Assembly (NCBI GenBank): GCA_038501785.1
Contig: JBAMJR010000161.1
Coordinates: 1,760,501-1,824,500, forward strand
DNA length: 64,000 bases
From: Myoxocephalus aenaeus
Taxonomy: Eukaryota; Chordata; Actinopteri; Perciformes; Cottidae
Direction of reading: 5' to 3'
Shown one piece after another: positions 33,141 through 47,243 of the stretch (its first letter is position 1; every line of letters starts with the position of its first letter). The translations under genes were made by a program, and so were the position numbers. Below the pieces are notes generated by a model. The model worked only from the letters and a program-made list of their open reading frames with translations, was not told where the DNA came from and did not search any database.

Positions 33141-36100
33141 ATGGAGCAGTGTGAGAGCGCAGCAGCTCTGCTGGAGTCGGTCAGGGAGCAGGAGGTGCAG
33201 TTTGAACAGCTGACCAGGGCGCTGGAGGAGGAGAGGAGGAGAGTTGGCCTCCCCGCCACCAGCCCCTCGGCCCTGGGTCACTCCCTCCCTCACGCACAGG
33301 TAACACTCCCCAATGAACGTCCCGATCCAGAGTCTCTTGAGGCGTTTAAAGCCCCCCCCCCCCTATCTTTCACTTAACATCCAATCCGTGGATCATCATC
33401 CAATCCTAAAAGTCTTCTCCATCCATCATCCATCCCTTCCTCTGCCTCCGCCTGCCTCCTCTCCACCTCGCTCGGCCGGTCAGTATGTTTGAGCGTGTCA
33501 TCATTCATCGTCTTTCTCCATTGACTGTGTTGCTGAAGTCCGCCTGTCTTTCAGCCATCTTCCACCATCACAGTTCTTGCCTGCTCATAGTTCCACTACT
33601 TTTAACAAGCCTGAGATGGTCATCGTGACACATTTTCTGCATGCCTTCACTGTCAGTCACCGGATACGCTCTTGACACAAACGTATACACCTTTCTTTGG
33701 CCCCTGCTGTGGAATCTCAGTTATTTTCCTCTCTGTTCCAGCATGTCGTGACTTGTGTTATCAAGGACAGTCATCTGTTGTGCATGTGTCGCATAGTCCT
33801 TCATCCAGCGTGGTTTCCTATTCATCATAAAGGATTTTGTCTTTATTTTTATTTGAATCCTTTTATCAAGCACTTTCATATTTTTGTGTGGTGAACATCT
33901 ATGATATTGCAAGCTCTTTTATGAAATAGTATAATACAATCCCTGGTATGTGTTATGTGTCTGCTTCATTATATCAGCCTTAAAGCCCATTTGCCTTGAT
34001 CTGCAAGGTATTTATTTTGCTGGGGAACTTAAAACAGACATTTAATTATTTTATCTAGTCTCAATTGAGTTTATATCATGATATAGATCTGTTTTGTAGT
34101 TGATCAGCTTTCCTGTCTTGAGAGTTTAAAGGCTCTCACAGTTGTTTGCTTGGACAAGGTTTTATTGTTGCCTTCTTGTCCTAATCTGTTGTACGAATAC
34201 CAGTAAACTTCCATTAGCCGCCTATAGGCTTTGGAGAGCAATTAAAGCAAACTCATGATCAGTGTTTTATTCATGGGTTGTCATTAATGCACAATTCCCT
34301 GCCCTTGGCATTGTACACTGACTGAGTAGAATAGTTTGAAATGTTTTCCTAAATGTTTTCCTCTCATTAAGGGCTTAGTGACCTAGATTAGATCTTATGT
34401 TTTGTCTCTTTCAATCCTTGGAAGTGACTTGAATGGTATGTGGCAGCTGGATGACGAAGGCTAAGAAATCAACAATCTGTGTTTTTGGCCTTGTGCTAAC
34501 TATGCATGTTTAAAAAAATATGACTGCTGATGAAGATAATCATGCTTTGTCAGCCTCACAGTCTGCGCATTTCTCCAAGACCATGACAGAGGTGTTGGTA
34601 AATGAGGTGGCATTATAGGAAGCACCCACAGCTGTAGAGGAAGTGAGCTCTTCTTGTTGTACACTTCCACTTCCCATTCCTTTCCAATAGTAGCTCTGCC
34701 TCCTCATGGACATGCTATAAAGTGCATAACGTTAACAGAAGTTGGGGTTCGGTTCATACACCACTTGGTTTACGGTGCAAGTTAATTACAGCGAGTTAAA
34801 AACAGACAGTATTGTAATTGTCAAAAGGCTATAACACTGAAATGCATTTTCTTATGCTTTATAAAATTGAAAATATCCAAATGCTCGCTATACTGTAACT
34901 GACTTGCAAACCAATCGGCTTTTAGTGCTAACCTCAACACGCGTTGCTAACCGCATGCTGCAAAAAGGTAGAGAGCGGTTCTCGTGCTTGTTGGCTTTGG
35001 TGATGCACTACGTGCATCATCGACATGCAGTGTATTCTGCACGAGGCTGTGTGCACCGGCCTGTGAGCCTCTTATAGTGAAGTCAACCCAAATGCACAAA
35101 CCGTTAGTAGTGTCAAATAAATACTGAAACTGATAGTAACCCAGGCCAACAGATATGAGGAACAGACATTGCTGGGAAAGATTTCCAAAGTATCCCAATT
35201 ATGCAGAATTCACACGTGATTCAGCTCGAGGCTGTAGCTGATAACTGAGGCAGTTCTATTGCCTGAGTGTTACTCGGGGTTAGATGGAGAATGTTATAAA
35301 AGTTATACAGTGTGACAGTCGTTGGTTATGTAACTGACTACAGCAGGGGAAGTGGGGTGTGAGAATGAGTGGCTGTGCTCCAAAATGTCCTCCCTCATGT
35401 CTGGCAGTGATTCAGACTATAAACATGCAGCGACAGTTTGTCAGCCATGAATGTGCTTATGCAGGAGTAACATCATCTGGGAGGTTTTAAGAAAGTAGAC
35501 GGCCCTGGCTACTGGGAATCATGCCTTCGACCTCACTTTTACATGTTGTTGAAGCCATATTGTATTATATTTAAAATGTTTACAATATATATCTCACAGT
35601 TGTGTCTTTCTCCATCTCAGAACGGGCGTTTAGGGGATGCAGACATAGAACGACTGAAACTCACTGACTCATACTTAAACGGCATACAGGTATGTGTGTA
35701 TAGTTTATCATGTCAATTATATATTGTAATTATAGCAGTAAGTGCCAGTGATTTGAAATCTAACTGTGACTCTACAGTACAGGATGGTGGACCCGGCACA
35801 TGGCGCTCTAGATGAGAGCTACGGACCAGAGGATGACTCCCAGGAGGTGCACTCAGTCTTTTCTGACGAGGGACCCACACGGCGGCAGGACAACGGCGTA
35901 AGTGATCATGATACATGCAACGTTTCCTGCAAAGCCCCGTGTGAAAATAAATTTAACGGTTAAAATGGTCTTCTTTTTTGTTGTTGCTAAATTTAGTGGT
36001 ATGAAAGCATATTTTCAAGGATATAACTCCACTTGGTTATCCTCCTCCATAAACATATTTTGTTGCATCCTCGCTCTTCCTTTTTAGATGAAGAAACCAA

Positions 36101-39100
36101 TTTCACGCACAGTCCTGCCTTCTGACTCGATGTCCATTGACGGGGGCTTGTCGGTGTCTGGTATGGGCGGCTACAGCGCCACGCTGGACCGTCCTTACAG
36201 GCAGCCTGGACCGGGGGACTACCCAACAGCCACAGTGCCCAGAAACTACCACTATGCCCCTGCAGGGGTTTACGACGACTACCGGGGAGGCCCCCCATCG
36301 GAGGCATACACCAGCCTTAGCAGGGGCTCGCACATGGACGACCGCTACAGGTACAACACCTCTGCATAGAGGAGTGCTGTGATGTGTTGCCTTGAAGCCA
36401 CACTGTAACTGTAGTTTTGGGTTTTCACGAGTGGACACATAAGCATAATAATAATTAGTACATGGTTAATGAATACATGCTAGCCATGTTTGAGCCCTTT
36501 AAACCAGAATTGTAGTGGTCACAATTATATCGCTGATCATTGTTGTTAAAACAAGATCTGGAACTACAATTGTAATTCATACACAACACTAAATTCAATA
36601 ATACTAAACAAAGCGGTTTATATTTGTTAAAAAATAGTTGTTTCAGTCTCTTTTAAAAGTGGTCACTAGAATATTTACGAATGATTTAACGGACATGGTT
36701 TAACTTTAATTGTCTTTTATATTACAATGTTTTGGAAAAAGTTGATGGAACAACCTGTGTGTGTGTGTGTGAGAGAGATGGACGAGATCAGAATGTATGT
36801 AAAGGGGAGGAAATCAACACCATTAAAAACAATCTAACATATAGTTACTGTCGACACGTGTACGAGCATTCACACTGTAGTCAAGAAGTGTCAAACCTGC
36901 CTATCTCCAGTCTGTTAAGAATCAGGACTGTGAAGCCAGATAACACATGTTTGATTGACTCCAGTTAGAAATTCATCCCGCATCACGGTGTCTGTCGGAG
37001 TGGCGGATCACTCAGGATAGGATCTCACTTTAACAACTTTGCTCATTCCCTTCTTCCTCCAGGCCAGTTGACGGCTACCGGACCCTGGACTCTGGGTACC
37101 GCGCTCCAAGCCGTCAGCAGCTTGACCCGTATGCAGCGCAGCCCCAGGTGGGCCGGGGAATGAGGGCCATGGGCTCAGCGATGGAGGTGCGGTATGGCCA
37201 CGGCCACTACGGTCTCGAGGATGACCAGCGCAGTGTGGGCTATGACGACTACGGCATGGGTCCTCCACCAATGCACCCTGGAGGCTACGGTACCATGCCG
37301 CGCTTGGGGCCCGGCCCCGGGGGTATGGACAGACGAAGACTCAGGTATAACGCAAAAGCATTGCTGGTGTGGTCATATCACACTTGTTGTTTGTTTTTTC
37401 AATCATACCATGTGTAACAAACAAACTAAATGTTTCTCTCTTTATCTCCTTCTGCGACATGCAGGAGCTGTGAGGACACTTTGGATGGTGACGTTGTTGG
37501 AGTTGACCCTTATGCCTGGGGCGTTCCCATGACGATGGAGAGGGGGAGCATGGCTTCACTGGACAGCACACTGAGGAAGGGTCCTCCTGGTTCATGGAGG
37601 CAGCCGGAGCTGCCAGAGGTCATCGCCATGTTGAACTACCGCCTGGACCCGGTCAAGACCAACGCTGCTGCATTCCTCCAACATCTCACATTCAAAAATG
37701 ATAAGGTGAAACGACAGTCACATTCAACTGTGTTTATAACAGTAACAAATGTGTATCTTTTTTGTGTTATGGCTATTTGGCAAATCCTTAATGTGTGTTT
37801 TATAATGTTGTGTCTAGGTAAAGTCGGATGTGCGTCGCCTGAAGGGCATCCCATCCTTGGTGTCGCTGCTGGACCACCCCAGCAAGGATGTGCACCACTC
37901 GGCCTGTGGAGCACTAAAGAACATTTCATATGGCCGAGACCAAGAAAACAAGATCGCCATCAAGAACTGCGACGGTGTGCCTGCACTGACCAGGTTACTG
38001 AGAAAAACCCGTGACCAGGACCTCACTGACACTATCACAGGTATCAACATTATAAGATGCTTGTATTGATCATTTGAGGGGTTTTTTTATGTGTGCATAC
38101 AGAAAAAAAAATTAGATGATTCAATCCAATATATTGGTAATTTATTTTGAGGGCCGAACTGGCTCTTTTATTGCAGTGATGGTAACAGTATTTTTTTATA
38201 TCGTCCCAGGCACCTTGTGGAACCTCTCATCCCACGACTCCGTAAAGATGGAGATTGTGGACCACGCCTTGCACGCCCTCGCTGACGAAGTGGTTGTGCC
38301 TCACTCCGGCTGGGAGCAAGCGAGCAACGGAGAGGAGAGCTGCAAACCACGCCATCTGGAGTGGGAGACCGCCTTGACCAACACTGCTGGCTGCCTTAGG
38401 TATGTTTGCAAGGGGATCAGTGGATTGAAAGTAAAAGGAGAAGAAAAAGAGGCTATTTTGAGATGGAAACATGCAATTATGTGCTAAAACGTCTCCCTCT
38501 GTTCAACAGGAATGTGAGTTCAGAACGCAGCGAGGCCAGGCGAAAGCTGAGGGAATGCACGGGATTAGTGGATTCACTCATGTACATTGTCCAATCACAG
38601 ATCAACCTAAAAAATGTGGATAATAAGGTACCTACTCATTTATGTCAGATAACCGATTTTATCTTATGAAACCAAAAACATTACTTTTCCTCTGCCTCCA
38701 TCTTTGATCATCCTCTTTTCTTGTCTTCCCGCAGTTGGTGGAGAACTGCGTCTGCCTCCTGAGGAATCTGTCCTATCACGTTCACCGTGAAGTCCCCGGC
38801 TGCGAGCGCTTCGCCGAGACCACGCCCATCAACCAGGGACCGGCCCCTGCCAACAAAGGTGGCTGCTTTGGCTCTCGAAAGGGCAAAGGTCAGTGTGAGA
38901 CGGCTTAGAGTTGTGTGTGTCCACGAGATTTGCTGTTGGACGATGGGTAGCTGCTGGTGGCTTTGAGCTTGTTGGTGGTGAGAGCACCTGTCGCTGTTTT
39001 TCACACTCTACCCCTATTTCACTCATTTTCCTCTTCTCTCTCCATCCTTCCCCTCACCATCCCCCCCCCCATCTTTCTTCCAACCCTCCTTCACTTCATC

Positions 39101-42100
39101 CTTTCTCTCTGCGGTGTTTTAGATGAGTGGTTTTCAAAAGGTAAGATTCTCCTCTTGGTGTCTGTGAACTTTTGAAACTATTGACCACTCCGTCATTACT
39201 CATTTCACTAACACAGAAGAATACTTTGCAAGAGAAATATGACTGCCCAAAATTTAATTTGCATTCAGTTCATAAGCATGATGCCCCGCAAACGACTGCA
39301 TGTTCAGTGTTTGTTCCACTGGTTGCATGGTCGCATTTCACATAACGGTGTGCCAGAGTAAAGGACTGAGGATAACGGCCTGCTCATCTCAACCTGCTTC
39401 ACATAATCAGTGTTATTTCCTCCGTTCAGTCTTTCATGTTCTCTTTTTTTATTTTTATTTTCTATTTAATTTCTCGCTGCAGGAAAGAAGGATGGCGACG
39501 ATGGAAGTGGAGATCAGGTCGACATTCCAAAGAGGACAACACCTGCCAAAGGTGTCCATGTCTATTTTATTTTTATTTTTTTATAATTGATCTTTAAGGT
39601 CGCACAAATCTCGTCATGTCTTGTTTAGCACTCTGTGCTGCTATCAAGCTTTATTTAAAAAGATAAGATCTTAGCTCAAATGGGGAACCAGCTGAACATG
39701 TTAATACTTTCCTCCTTTAACACTAAAAATATCTAATAATGTAGGTTTAAAACTAGTGGACATAATAGTAATTAATAGGTTTTTGTGCTTTTTAATATGG
39801 TTTCCAAGTGAGATCACAAAATGTGTACGACTAGCTGCCATTTAGTCACACAAACGGTTCAGTCTGGTAGAAGTAATAAGTAAATATAGCACAAATGTTG
39901 CTGTTTTCTAAACTAACACTTCGTGTCTACTTCAGGTTACGAGCTGTTGTTCCAACCAGAGGTGGTTCGTGTTTACACATCGCTGCTCAGAGAGAGCAAG
40001 AACCCCTCGGTGCTTGAGGCCGCTGCCGGTGCCATCCAGAACCTGTGTGCAGGCCGATGGACTGTTAGTACCACTTCTTAATAAACTGAATCTCTGCTGT
40101 TGAAAGATTTTTTTTATTTTTTATTATTAGAAATATTTTTAGAATCTGAAAGAGCATTTTGGGTCTATTAAAGGTGTGATAAGGTCCACGGTACTGTCCA
40201 TCTTGTGAGGTTATTGGAATGAAAATGACATTCATTGCTCCCGTCTATCTGCTTGCCCTTCAGTATGGACGGTACATCAGGGCCACTGTGCGTCTGGAGA
40301 AGGGTCTTCCCATGATCGCAGAGCTACTGGCTCACGGCAATGACCGTGTGGTTCGAGCAATGTCCGGAGCCTTGAGGAACCTCTCCATCGACAGACGTAA
40401 CTGCCAACTGCTCGGTAAGGATGGTTTATTGTGCATCCAAATGAGCTACAAAACACTCTAGAAGAATATATCTTGCACTTCTCTTCTGCTGGATAATTAC
40501 AGTTATTTGAAAGACAATATTTCACGCACAGTGGCAAGTGTGTGCAAGTTTTCAGAATTGTTTTTTTTTGTGGGTGTTTGCATTTGTATCACTCTAGTCA
40601 CATTTCCTCACCTCACTGCGTGCCACCTGCAGGTTTGCATGCAGTGCCTCACCTTGTGGCCAACCTGCCTGGAGGCCAGAGTCAGTCTGGGCGCGTTCTA
40701 TCAGAGGAGACGGTGGTGTCTGTACTGAGCACGCTCACTGAGGTGCTAGGCAACAGCGTGGAGGCAGCAAAGACCCTCCGATCCTCTCAGGGCATTGAGA
40801 GGCTGGTGCTTATCAACAAGGACGGGTAAGTGTATTCTGTAAAATGAGGTCAGAATTTAGTATGTCGAAATTTGGCTTTCTAGTGTGTTTTCTGGTGCTT
40901 ACATAATTTATAGTTATGAATCCAGTGTTTCAGATACAACACAGCTTTTTATGATAGTTAGACGGATAAAACGGATACTTTGGCTGTGTATATTAAAGAT
41001 GCTCGTATACCTTACTGTTATGGAGCCTCCATTGCAAACAAATGCATGAATGTAATAATTATCCCAAAATGTAAAGCTAAAATGTGAACAGATGCTGTGT
41101 ACACATTTCTAATTTCTAACAGGCCTGAACTGGCTGTTAAATAAATAGCGAAAACAAATACTTTGGTAAATGTGTGGCCTTACCTCTGTGTATCCTGCAG
41201 CAAGCGCTCAGAGCGTGAGGTGCGGGGGGCCGGCCAGGTGCTGCAGCTCGTCTGGGCCCACAAAGAGCTGCGCAAGCCTCTGGAGAAAGACGGCTGGAAG
41301 AAGACGGACTTCATGGTCAACCTCAGCACCACCAACGGCCCGAGCACCCGAGCCAACGGCACCTATGAGGACAGCACCACGCCACTGCTAGACAGAGGTC
41401 AGTGTGCACGGGAAAACCTTGTGGTTAAAAGCTTTTTTTACAGCGTTTAAACTCTACATTTGGAAACTTGTAAAGCGAAAGAGGAAGTTCAGAAAGTTTA
41501 GTTTAACTTGTGACTCTGTTTTGCTTCATTTTAGGGGAAAAGAGAGACATGATTCCACTAAATGACCTTGGCCCTGGTTAGTTCATTTATCATTACTGCT
41601 TTTTTATCAAGACAAATTCCTCAGGATCATGATGAGATGTGGTGTTCTTTCTTTCTCATTCTTGACATCTTATTTCCTCAGAGGCCTACTCTACACTGGA
41701 CCAGAGGGAGAGGAGACACACTCTGGATGAAACCACAGACACTTTACCGGTACTTTAAATCTTTGTCGCGCACATTCACATGTCAGGTCATGTTGAATTG
41801 CTCACTTAACTACACTAACCCCTAATCTCCTGCACCAATATGAGTATTTCCTGACTTTAACATTTTCCTTTGACACCTTTTAAAGCTTCACAATTACTGA
41901 CATTTTTCTTTTCTCACACTCACTTCCTCTTCTCTCTTTCTCTGGTTGTCTCTCAGCGAGGGGTGTATGGGGGCAGAAAGGGCTCCTTGCCCCTGCTGGA
42001 CTCCTACGATGGTTAGCCCTCCCCTCCCCTCTACCCCCTCTGCATGTAACAGCATGGTATGTCCAACTCACCTCTCGTCCTGCATGGACTCTATGAGCTC

Positions 42101-43362
42101 TGTTCCTTTTTGTCTTTTATAACTACTGACCGTCTGTCTCAGTCGATGACAGTGTACTGAAACACTGATGTTTAACTACATGATGCCTCAATGTGATGTG
42201 CACATGCTAGTATAGAAGGCTGCAAGATGCTCCTTGTGCAGAGATGAACATAAAGCTGATCATTACAATTTAAATCCTCAATTAAAAACCTTTTGTTTGT
42301 GTGGTAGTGTCGTCACAATACCAGACCTTTGACTTTGATACCAATGCTAATTGTAGAATGAAAACACTATAATTACTGCAACACAATGTCGAAGAAGGAA
42401 AGCAATGTGGTGTCACGGACAAAAAATAATTTCTAACACGACTTTGTCACTGGATTGTAACGAGACACTTGTGAGATCGTTCTTCGCTCTATATAGATGT
42501 CTTTTAACCATGGCAACTGCCGGAGTAGACTCACTTTAGGAACTGTGTTGTTTGATACTATTGCCATGTCGTGAAATATTTGACTTAAGACAGAGCAGCA
42601 GCTAATTACTTGGATCTTAGTCTTGTCACCTGTTGCCGGTGGTCTTGATTAGTGTTTCAGTGCGCTCCTGTGGCTCTGCTGGGTATTACAACAACATACG
42701 AGCCAGAAGATATACAGATTTAATTAATTGGATATTTTCAGTCGTCTGCTATTAAGTAACTTCATATTAGTTTTAGAATAAGTATGAAGTAAAAGACTTG
42801 TTGAATGTATTTGGAGAAGTTACTTCATTATCGATAACTTGGAACAATATAATATGGTCAGCAGTTTGTCTGACTTGTCTTTAATAGACACGAGCAGTTT
42901 TTCCTCCCGTACACATGCTGATGCTGGAAGGCACAATAATTCAATGTTTCGTGGAATAACAGTTTTAAATTCAATGACGCACAGTTTTCATCAAGCAAGG
43001 CTGTGATAGTTGTCATACAATCAAACGTTTGTGATTTACTAGTGAGTTACAGGGGAAACTAATGTGATTAAAGTAACACAACACATTCACCCCATCAGCT
43101 TTCTGAGCCATTTGTTTAAAGGTTACATAAAAGTCCATACTGGATTCAAACTATGTTCAATTTAGTTTTAGATTGGTATTATTGAACATCTGGTTATTGT
43201 GACTGCACTACTGTGCAGTGTGCCATACTTAAACCAGATAGTCTTTGTGTTGGCCACATTTGATTTTGTTTTTTGTGTTCACATTTTGATTCTGTTCCTC
43301 CAGAAAAACTGATAGTGTGCATCACCCAGACTGGGCCGTCCCTGCCCTACCACTGCTACTGA
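33141..43362 (+). CDS. ctnnd1: Catenin delta-1 (p120-catenin)
   Basis: Twenty exons join in frame to 932 residues (human 968): 33141-33299, 35621-35689, 35778-35897, 36088-36350, 37063-37344, 37465-37705, 37818-38040, 38210-38399, 38510-38627, 38735-38888, 39123-39140, 39483-39551, 39936-40063, 40264-40414, 40633-40825, 41201-41397, 41535-41576, 41682-41749, 41957-42011, 43304-43362. The protein binds the cadherin juxtamembrane tail at the plasma membrane, stabilises cadherins and regulates Rho GTPases. Residues 1-45 are the coiled coil (EQEVQFEQLTRALEEERRRV). A Gly/Tyr-rich regulatory segment containing YGLEDDQRSVGYDDYG follows, then armadillo repeats from about 345 to 820 (LPEVIAML, GALKNISYGRDQENKIAI, GTLWNLSSHDSVKMEIVDHA, RYIRATVRLEKGLP). 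The start matches the full-length isoform. GRWTYGRYIR and LEKDGWKKTDF favour ctnnd1 over arvcf. The C-terminus after residue about 855 is less certain: without the last splice it would end DSYDG at 42017. Confidence 0.93.
39123..39140 (+). CDS. ctnnd1: ctnnd1 18-base microexon (exon C equivalent)
   Basis: A tttttag-like acceptor and a gtaaga donor bound 18 bases encoding DEWFSK, with the glycine codon split at both ends. This corresponds to human p120 exon C (DEWFSR), an alternatively spliced six-residue insert in the armadillo domain. Skipping keeps the frame and leaves RKGKGKKDG, a continuous basic stretch; inclusion splits it. Both flanking introns are phase 1. Confidence 0.85.
42303..42350 (+). 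mobile_element. Fragment related to the outer hAT-like left end
   Basis: gtcgtcacaataccagacc followed by tttgactttgatacc resembles the left end at 229-270 (gttgtcacaataccaaaat, tatgacttcgatac). It lies in the last ctnnd1 intron. No right end was identified. Confidence 0.45.
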
Positions 43363-43993
43363 GGAGAGAAGATCCAGATGCACAGACTCTCTCCCTCCCC
43401 CTCTCCTCTCCTCTCTATCACCACACAGATGGGATTAGAAGATGAGGGTTGGCATCCAAAGAAAGTGGCCGTGTTGCAGGCAAACCATTTCATGCAACAC
43501 ACACGCGTACAGATATACACACACACACGCACACACTTTTTACGACTTCATTCAATTGTAGCAACAGAAATGTATTCCGTTTTTAAATTATAATTCTCCT
43601 CTAAAGGCAATCACCTTTGTTGACAATCATTTAATTCCGGTGTTGTCATTCTGCTTGTTTTTATTTTTTCTTGCTGTTGTCAACATTTTGGTAAATTGTC
43701 ATGCCAACACCTGCATCCTGATGATGAATTTGTACGTAGTCTTCTATGTAGGGTATATACTGTATATAAAAAGAAAATGGGATGACTGCATTAGTTTTGG
43801 CTCATTTATTTAAAGAGACCCTTTACTGGGATTGTTGGGAGGTTTGGGCCGACAGACGTTTGCCCTTTTAGATTGAGAATGTTGTTTTATATAGGAGTTA
43901 TTTTCCTGTCTAGAGTTATTTTCTCTCGGTTGGGATGAGCACAGGTGTAGACAAGAAAAGGGCATGTGTGTGTATATTTGTCCTAGAGTAAGG

Positions 43994-43997
<4 letters not shown>

Positions 43998-44024
<27 letters not shown>

Positions 44025-44048
44025 GCCGTGTGTGTGTGTGTGTGTGTG
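43998..44048. repeat. (GT)n microsatellite in the ctnnd1 3' UTR
   Basis: Two GT runs separated by a short gccgt interruption lie within the presumed 3' UTR. The minus-strand frames rich in His/Thr across it are artefacts. Confidence 0.9.
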
Positions 44049-45058
44049 GAAAATGAATATGGACCTTGGAGTAAGTGTGTTTTTGTGTGCGTGTGCACGG
44101 ACCAGACCCATAAAACCACACGTTGATTATTTCATCCGTTCATGTCTGTTTTTATGGTGTGCTCTTACTCCTGTGATGAAGCTTTTGTTTAGTTGTCGGG
44201 TTTTATCTACCAACTGCCTCTTTTTGTATTTGATACCTTAATTCCCCCCCAAGTGAACGGAAAAATTACAATTTGGGTTGCTGTGTTTTGACTTTTACCC
44301 TACGAGACCAGTACAACACATCGGACTTGGCACTGAAATATGAAGTTGGGAACATTATACACTACTAAACCAGTAAACATTTTGCTTTAGAAGCCATTAC
44401 TCTACTGTAAAAGATTCACACTATAGAAATGACCTGCTCAGCGGTTTATTCTTAATTAATAAAGTAGCAAACACTTCAGAAGGGTCTTTGGGGAATAATT
44501 ATCTTTAAATCGTTTTTTTAAAATCACTACTTACTGTTTTGTTTAGTTTTTTTACAATATAATTGATATTGGCAATCTTAATGTGTCCTTTTTAAAATAC
44601 AACAGCTAAATATGGGAGACTTCTTCACTTGGAGGAGTTTCAAAAGACAGATTGGGGCGAGATACTGACCTTTTAATTTAATTTGGGAGGTGGACGAAAA
44701 GCACATTTTTGTCTATGATCCATTTGTTTTTATCATATAGTTTTCTTATTTTTTCCACTCTGTCAGGTTTGTGTATTTTATTTCAGGTTTGTATGTATGG
44801 GAGAGGTGGGAGAGCGCATTATGCAATTTGTTCAACTTGTTAGTTCCAGTTTTGCCCCCCCCCCCCCCCCTGATTTGTTTTTAAGGCAAAAGAGACCAAT
44901 CATCTTTGTTTTTGTTTTTTTTACTCTCCACACATAGTATATTTGTAATGTTGCCTATCCATGTAAAATTATGATGTACGATTCATACCTGCCTTGGCTC
45001 TGAGAAGTTGCTTTTTCAGTAAAGTCTGTAACTGGTAATACTGTTTGTTTTTTTTATA

Positions 45059-45064
45059 AATAAA
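45059..45064 (+). terminator. Poly(A) signal of ctnnd1
   Basis: AATAAA lies about 1.7 kb after the stop at 43362, giving a long AT-rich 3' UTR that also includes a C-run near 44856-44870. Other AATAAA-like words (for example near 44458) could be used earlier. Confidence 0.6.
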
Positions 45065-45069
45065 GATCT

Positions 45070-46709
45070 TTTCTTAGACAAGACTTGGCGACTTGTGATT
45101 GATGTGGCTGTGTGGTGAGGAAGGACGGCTGTATGGTGGAGATGATCCCGTCTAATTAAGGAGCGCTTTGTAACTTCATCCCCTCTCGTTGAGGCCAATG
45201 GCAAACGTACAGACTTGACACTGTCAGATCAATGTTCTCCACTTTGGTTGGTTTTCCTTATCGAGGCTCGTTATCGGTCAAGTAATTTGAGACCTTTTCA
45301 AACTCCTTCATCTCCCAACTTAAGACTCCAAACTGTGGTCGTCTTCATGTCTGCGTTGAGCCGGTTAACTTTCAAACACGATTACTCGGAGTGTTGACGT
45401 TCTCAGCTTTGCTACGGTCTCCAGTTGCACATGCTGACAGGGAATAGCTGCCGTGTGTGTTTGGCAGACTCCAGACATGTCGGAGGAACACACACACACA
45501 CGGGTTGCACGAGGACGTGAAGGTGTCACGCCACTTCCAGTATGCAACACGTCTGACATTCATCCCACGCAGAGGGAGAAGCAGCTGCTGGATCACGAGA
45601 GCGGTAAGTGCACGTCAAGAGTGTGAAAGTTTGATATTAGTCAGGTTTATGATGCATGTGTGTCCGCCAATGTGTGACCTGCAAAGTCACACAATTTCAC
45701 TGAGTGCCTTCTAGATAACGTGTGAATGCTGATGGAGAACAATACAGGAGCTTCCTGTACTTCCTGTCAGATGCCGGACGGTAGCTGATCACGACAGAGG
45801 GTTATGTTCCTGGCAAGTATCTTTAGAGGCGGGTTCAGTTGACAAACCTTAATATGATTCTGAGGATTATTTAAATTCTATAAAACATCGTTTTTGACTT
45901 TGCCTTGCAGTGAAGTTTCACATCGATAAACACATTGTTCAGCCTCCTAATTTTACATTCTTTGTAATTGAGCCACTACTGATTGTTTCTCATAATACAA
46001 TTATATTGTATATAAAGATGGTTTCACTTATCTTTTTTTTGTTGAAAAGTTTGTATTTAATCAAATAATCAGTGAACAAAAGCATTCAATACTTTTGTTA
46101 AATTACAATTTTTAAAACTTGGTGCAATGGACATATTCTGGTTTCTATTTGGTATATAAAGGATAGTTGCAGCCTTTTTTTAGTACAAAACTGTATTTGT
46201 TTCCCCAGATGATGGTTCCTTGCTGAGCAAATGGATCGTAGGACCTGAACACTTACATTTGAATCACTTTAGGAAGGAATTTCTCCACCAAGGAGCAATA
46301 CCACCTGAAATGTACATGCATGTGAGTATTGGTGTAAGAAGAACATATACATATGAACCTATCCTTTCAGGTCAGCTCAATAAAGTATAAAGATTCCTTC
46401 TAAAGGTTCTCCTTGTTACTCTTTAGGGCTTTAGACAGCATTTAGACTTTCGTGTTGGGAAATTTAGTTATATATGGAAAATCCAGATGATAAATCAGTT
46501 TAGAGGTGGTGGCCCATTGCGGGGACGTTGACTCAAGACCCCAGGTTATCTGAAGCCTTGGCTACGGCCCTGATGAGATGAGAAGTGTAAAGTTTATGTA
46601 GGTTAATAAGAATGCTGGAGCTGCACCTGCTACACTGTCGTATTATTAGAGCGGCAATAAACTTAAATGTTTTTTGTCCCCTAGCGCCTCCAATCGTATA
46701 TCTGAGTGA

Positions 46710-46752
<43 letters not shown>

Positions 46753-47240
46753 TCGTGCACGTCCGTGCTAGTCACTGAATGCGTGTAATGTTTGTAACAC
46801 ACACATGCACACACCCTTCCTTAAATTTGAGCCCACCAAGCGCAGCAGATCCGCCCTCCCTCCCTGTGTGCTGTCATTTGGTGTCATATCTATTTAGGGA
46901 TCCCCTGCTGTTCTTCATTTTCTTCTCGATTTCTCTCTCAAACTCGAATAGGAGCAGCAACATTTAACTCCAGCACACAAGATCTGTGGGGAAAACTGCA
47001 AAAGACCAAAAGGAATGTAACGCATGCTACGAGAGGAATTATTGTTGGCTGGAATTTAGCACCAGCTTCATACAGCGGGTCCACTTTCGGGGGAACACCA
47101 GGTCTGTGGGAAACCGCACCGGGAGATTATGTGAGGCTTTAAGCTTACCTCCTTATGCTCGCTGGAGCTGATTTGTGGAGGGAAATGAGTACCAACAGAT
47201 CAGTCTAAGAGCAAAGGAACTGCTCGGTCTGTACTTGTGA
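45070..47240. other. Spacer between ctnnd1 and the small membrane-protein gene
   Basis: No splice-supported exon is seen. A (GT)n microsatellite occupies about 46712-46749. From about 46980 the sequence probably contains the 5' UTR of the gene at 47244, with no TATA box recognised. The frame at 45457-45714 has no domain features. Confidence 0.5.
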
Positions 47241-47243
47241 CTG

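Noticed and set aside
33141..43362. Assignment to arvcf instead of ctnnd1
   Set aside because: The segments GRWTYGRYIR, LVLINKDGKRSEREVR and LEKDGWKKTDF fit ctnnd1 better, and the smtnl1 and btbd18 neighbours agree. The MIPLNDLGPEAYST stretch is shared with arvcf and does not discriminate.
43810..44121. His/Thr-rich minus-strand frames
   Set aside because: Translations of the (GT)n repeat in the ctnnd1 3' UTR.
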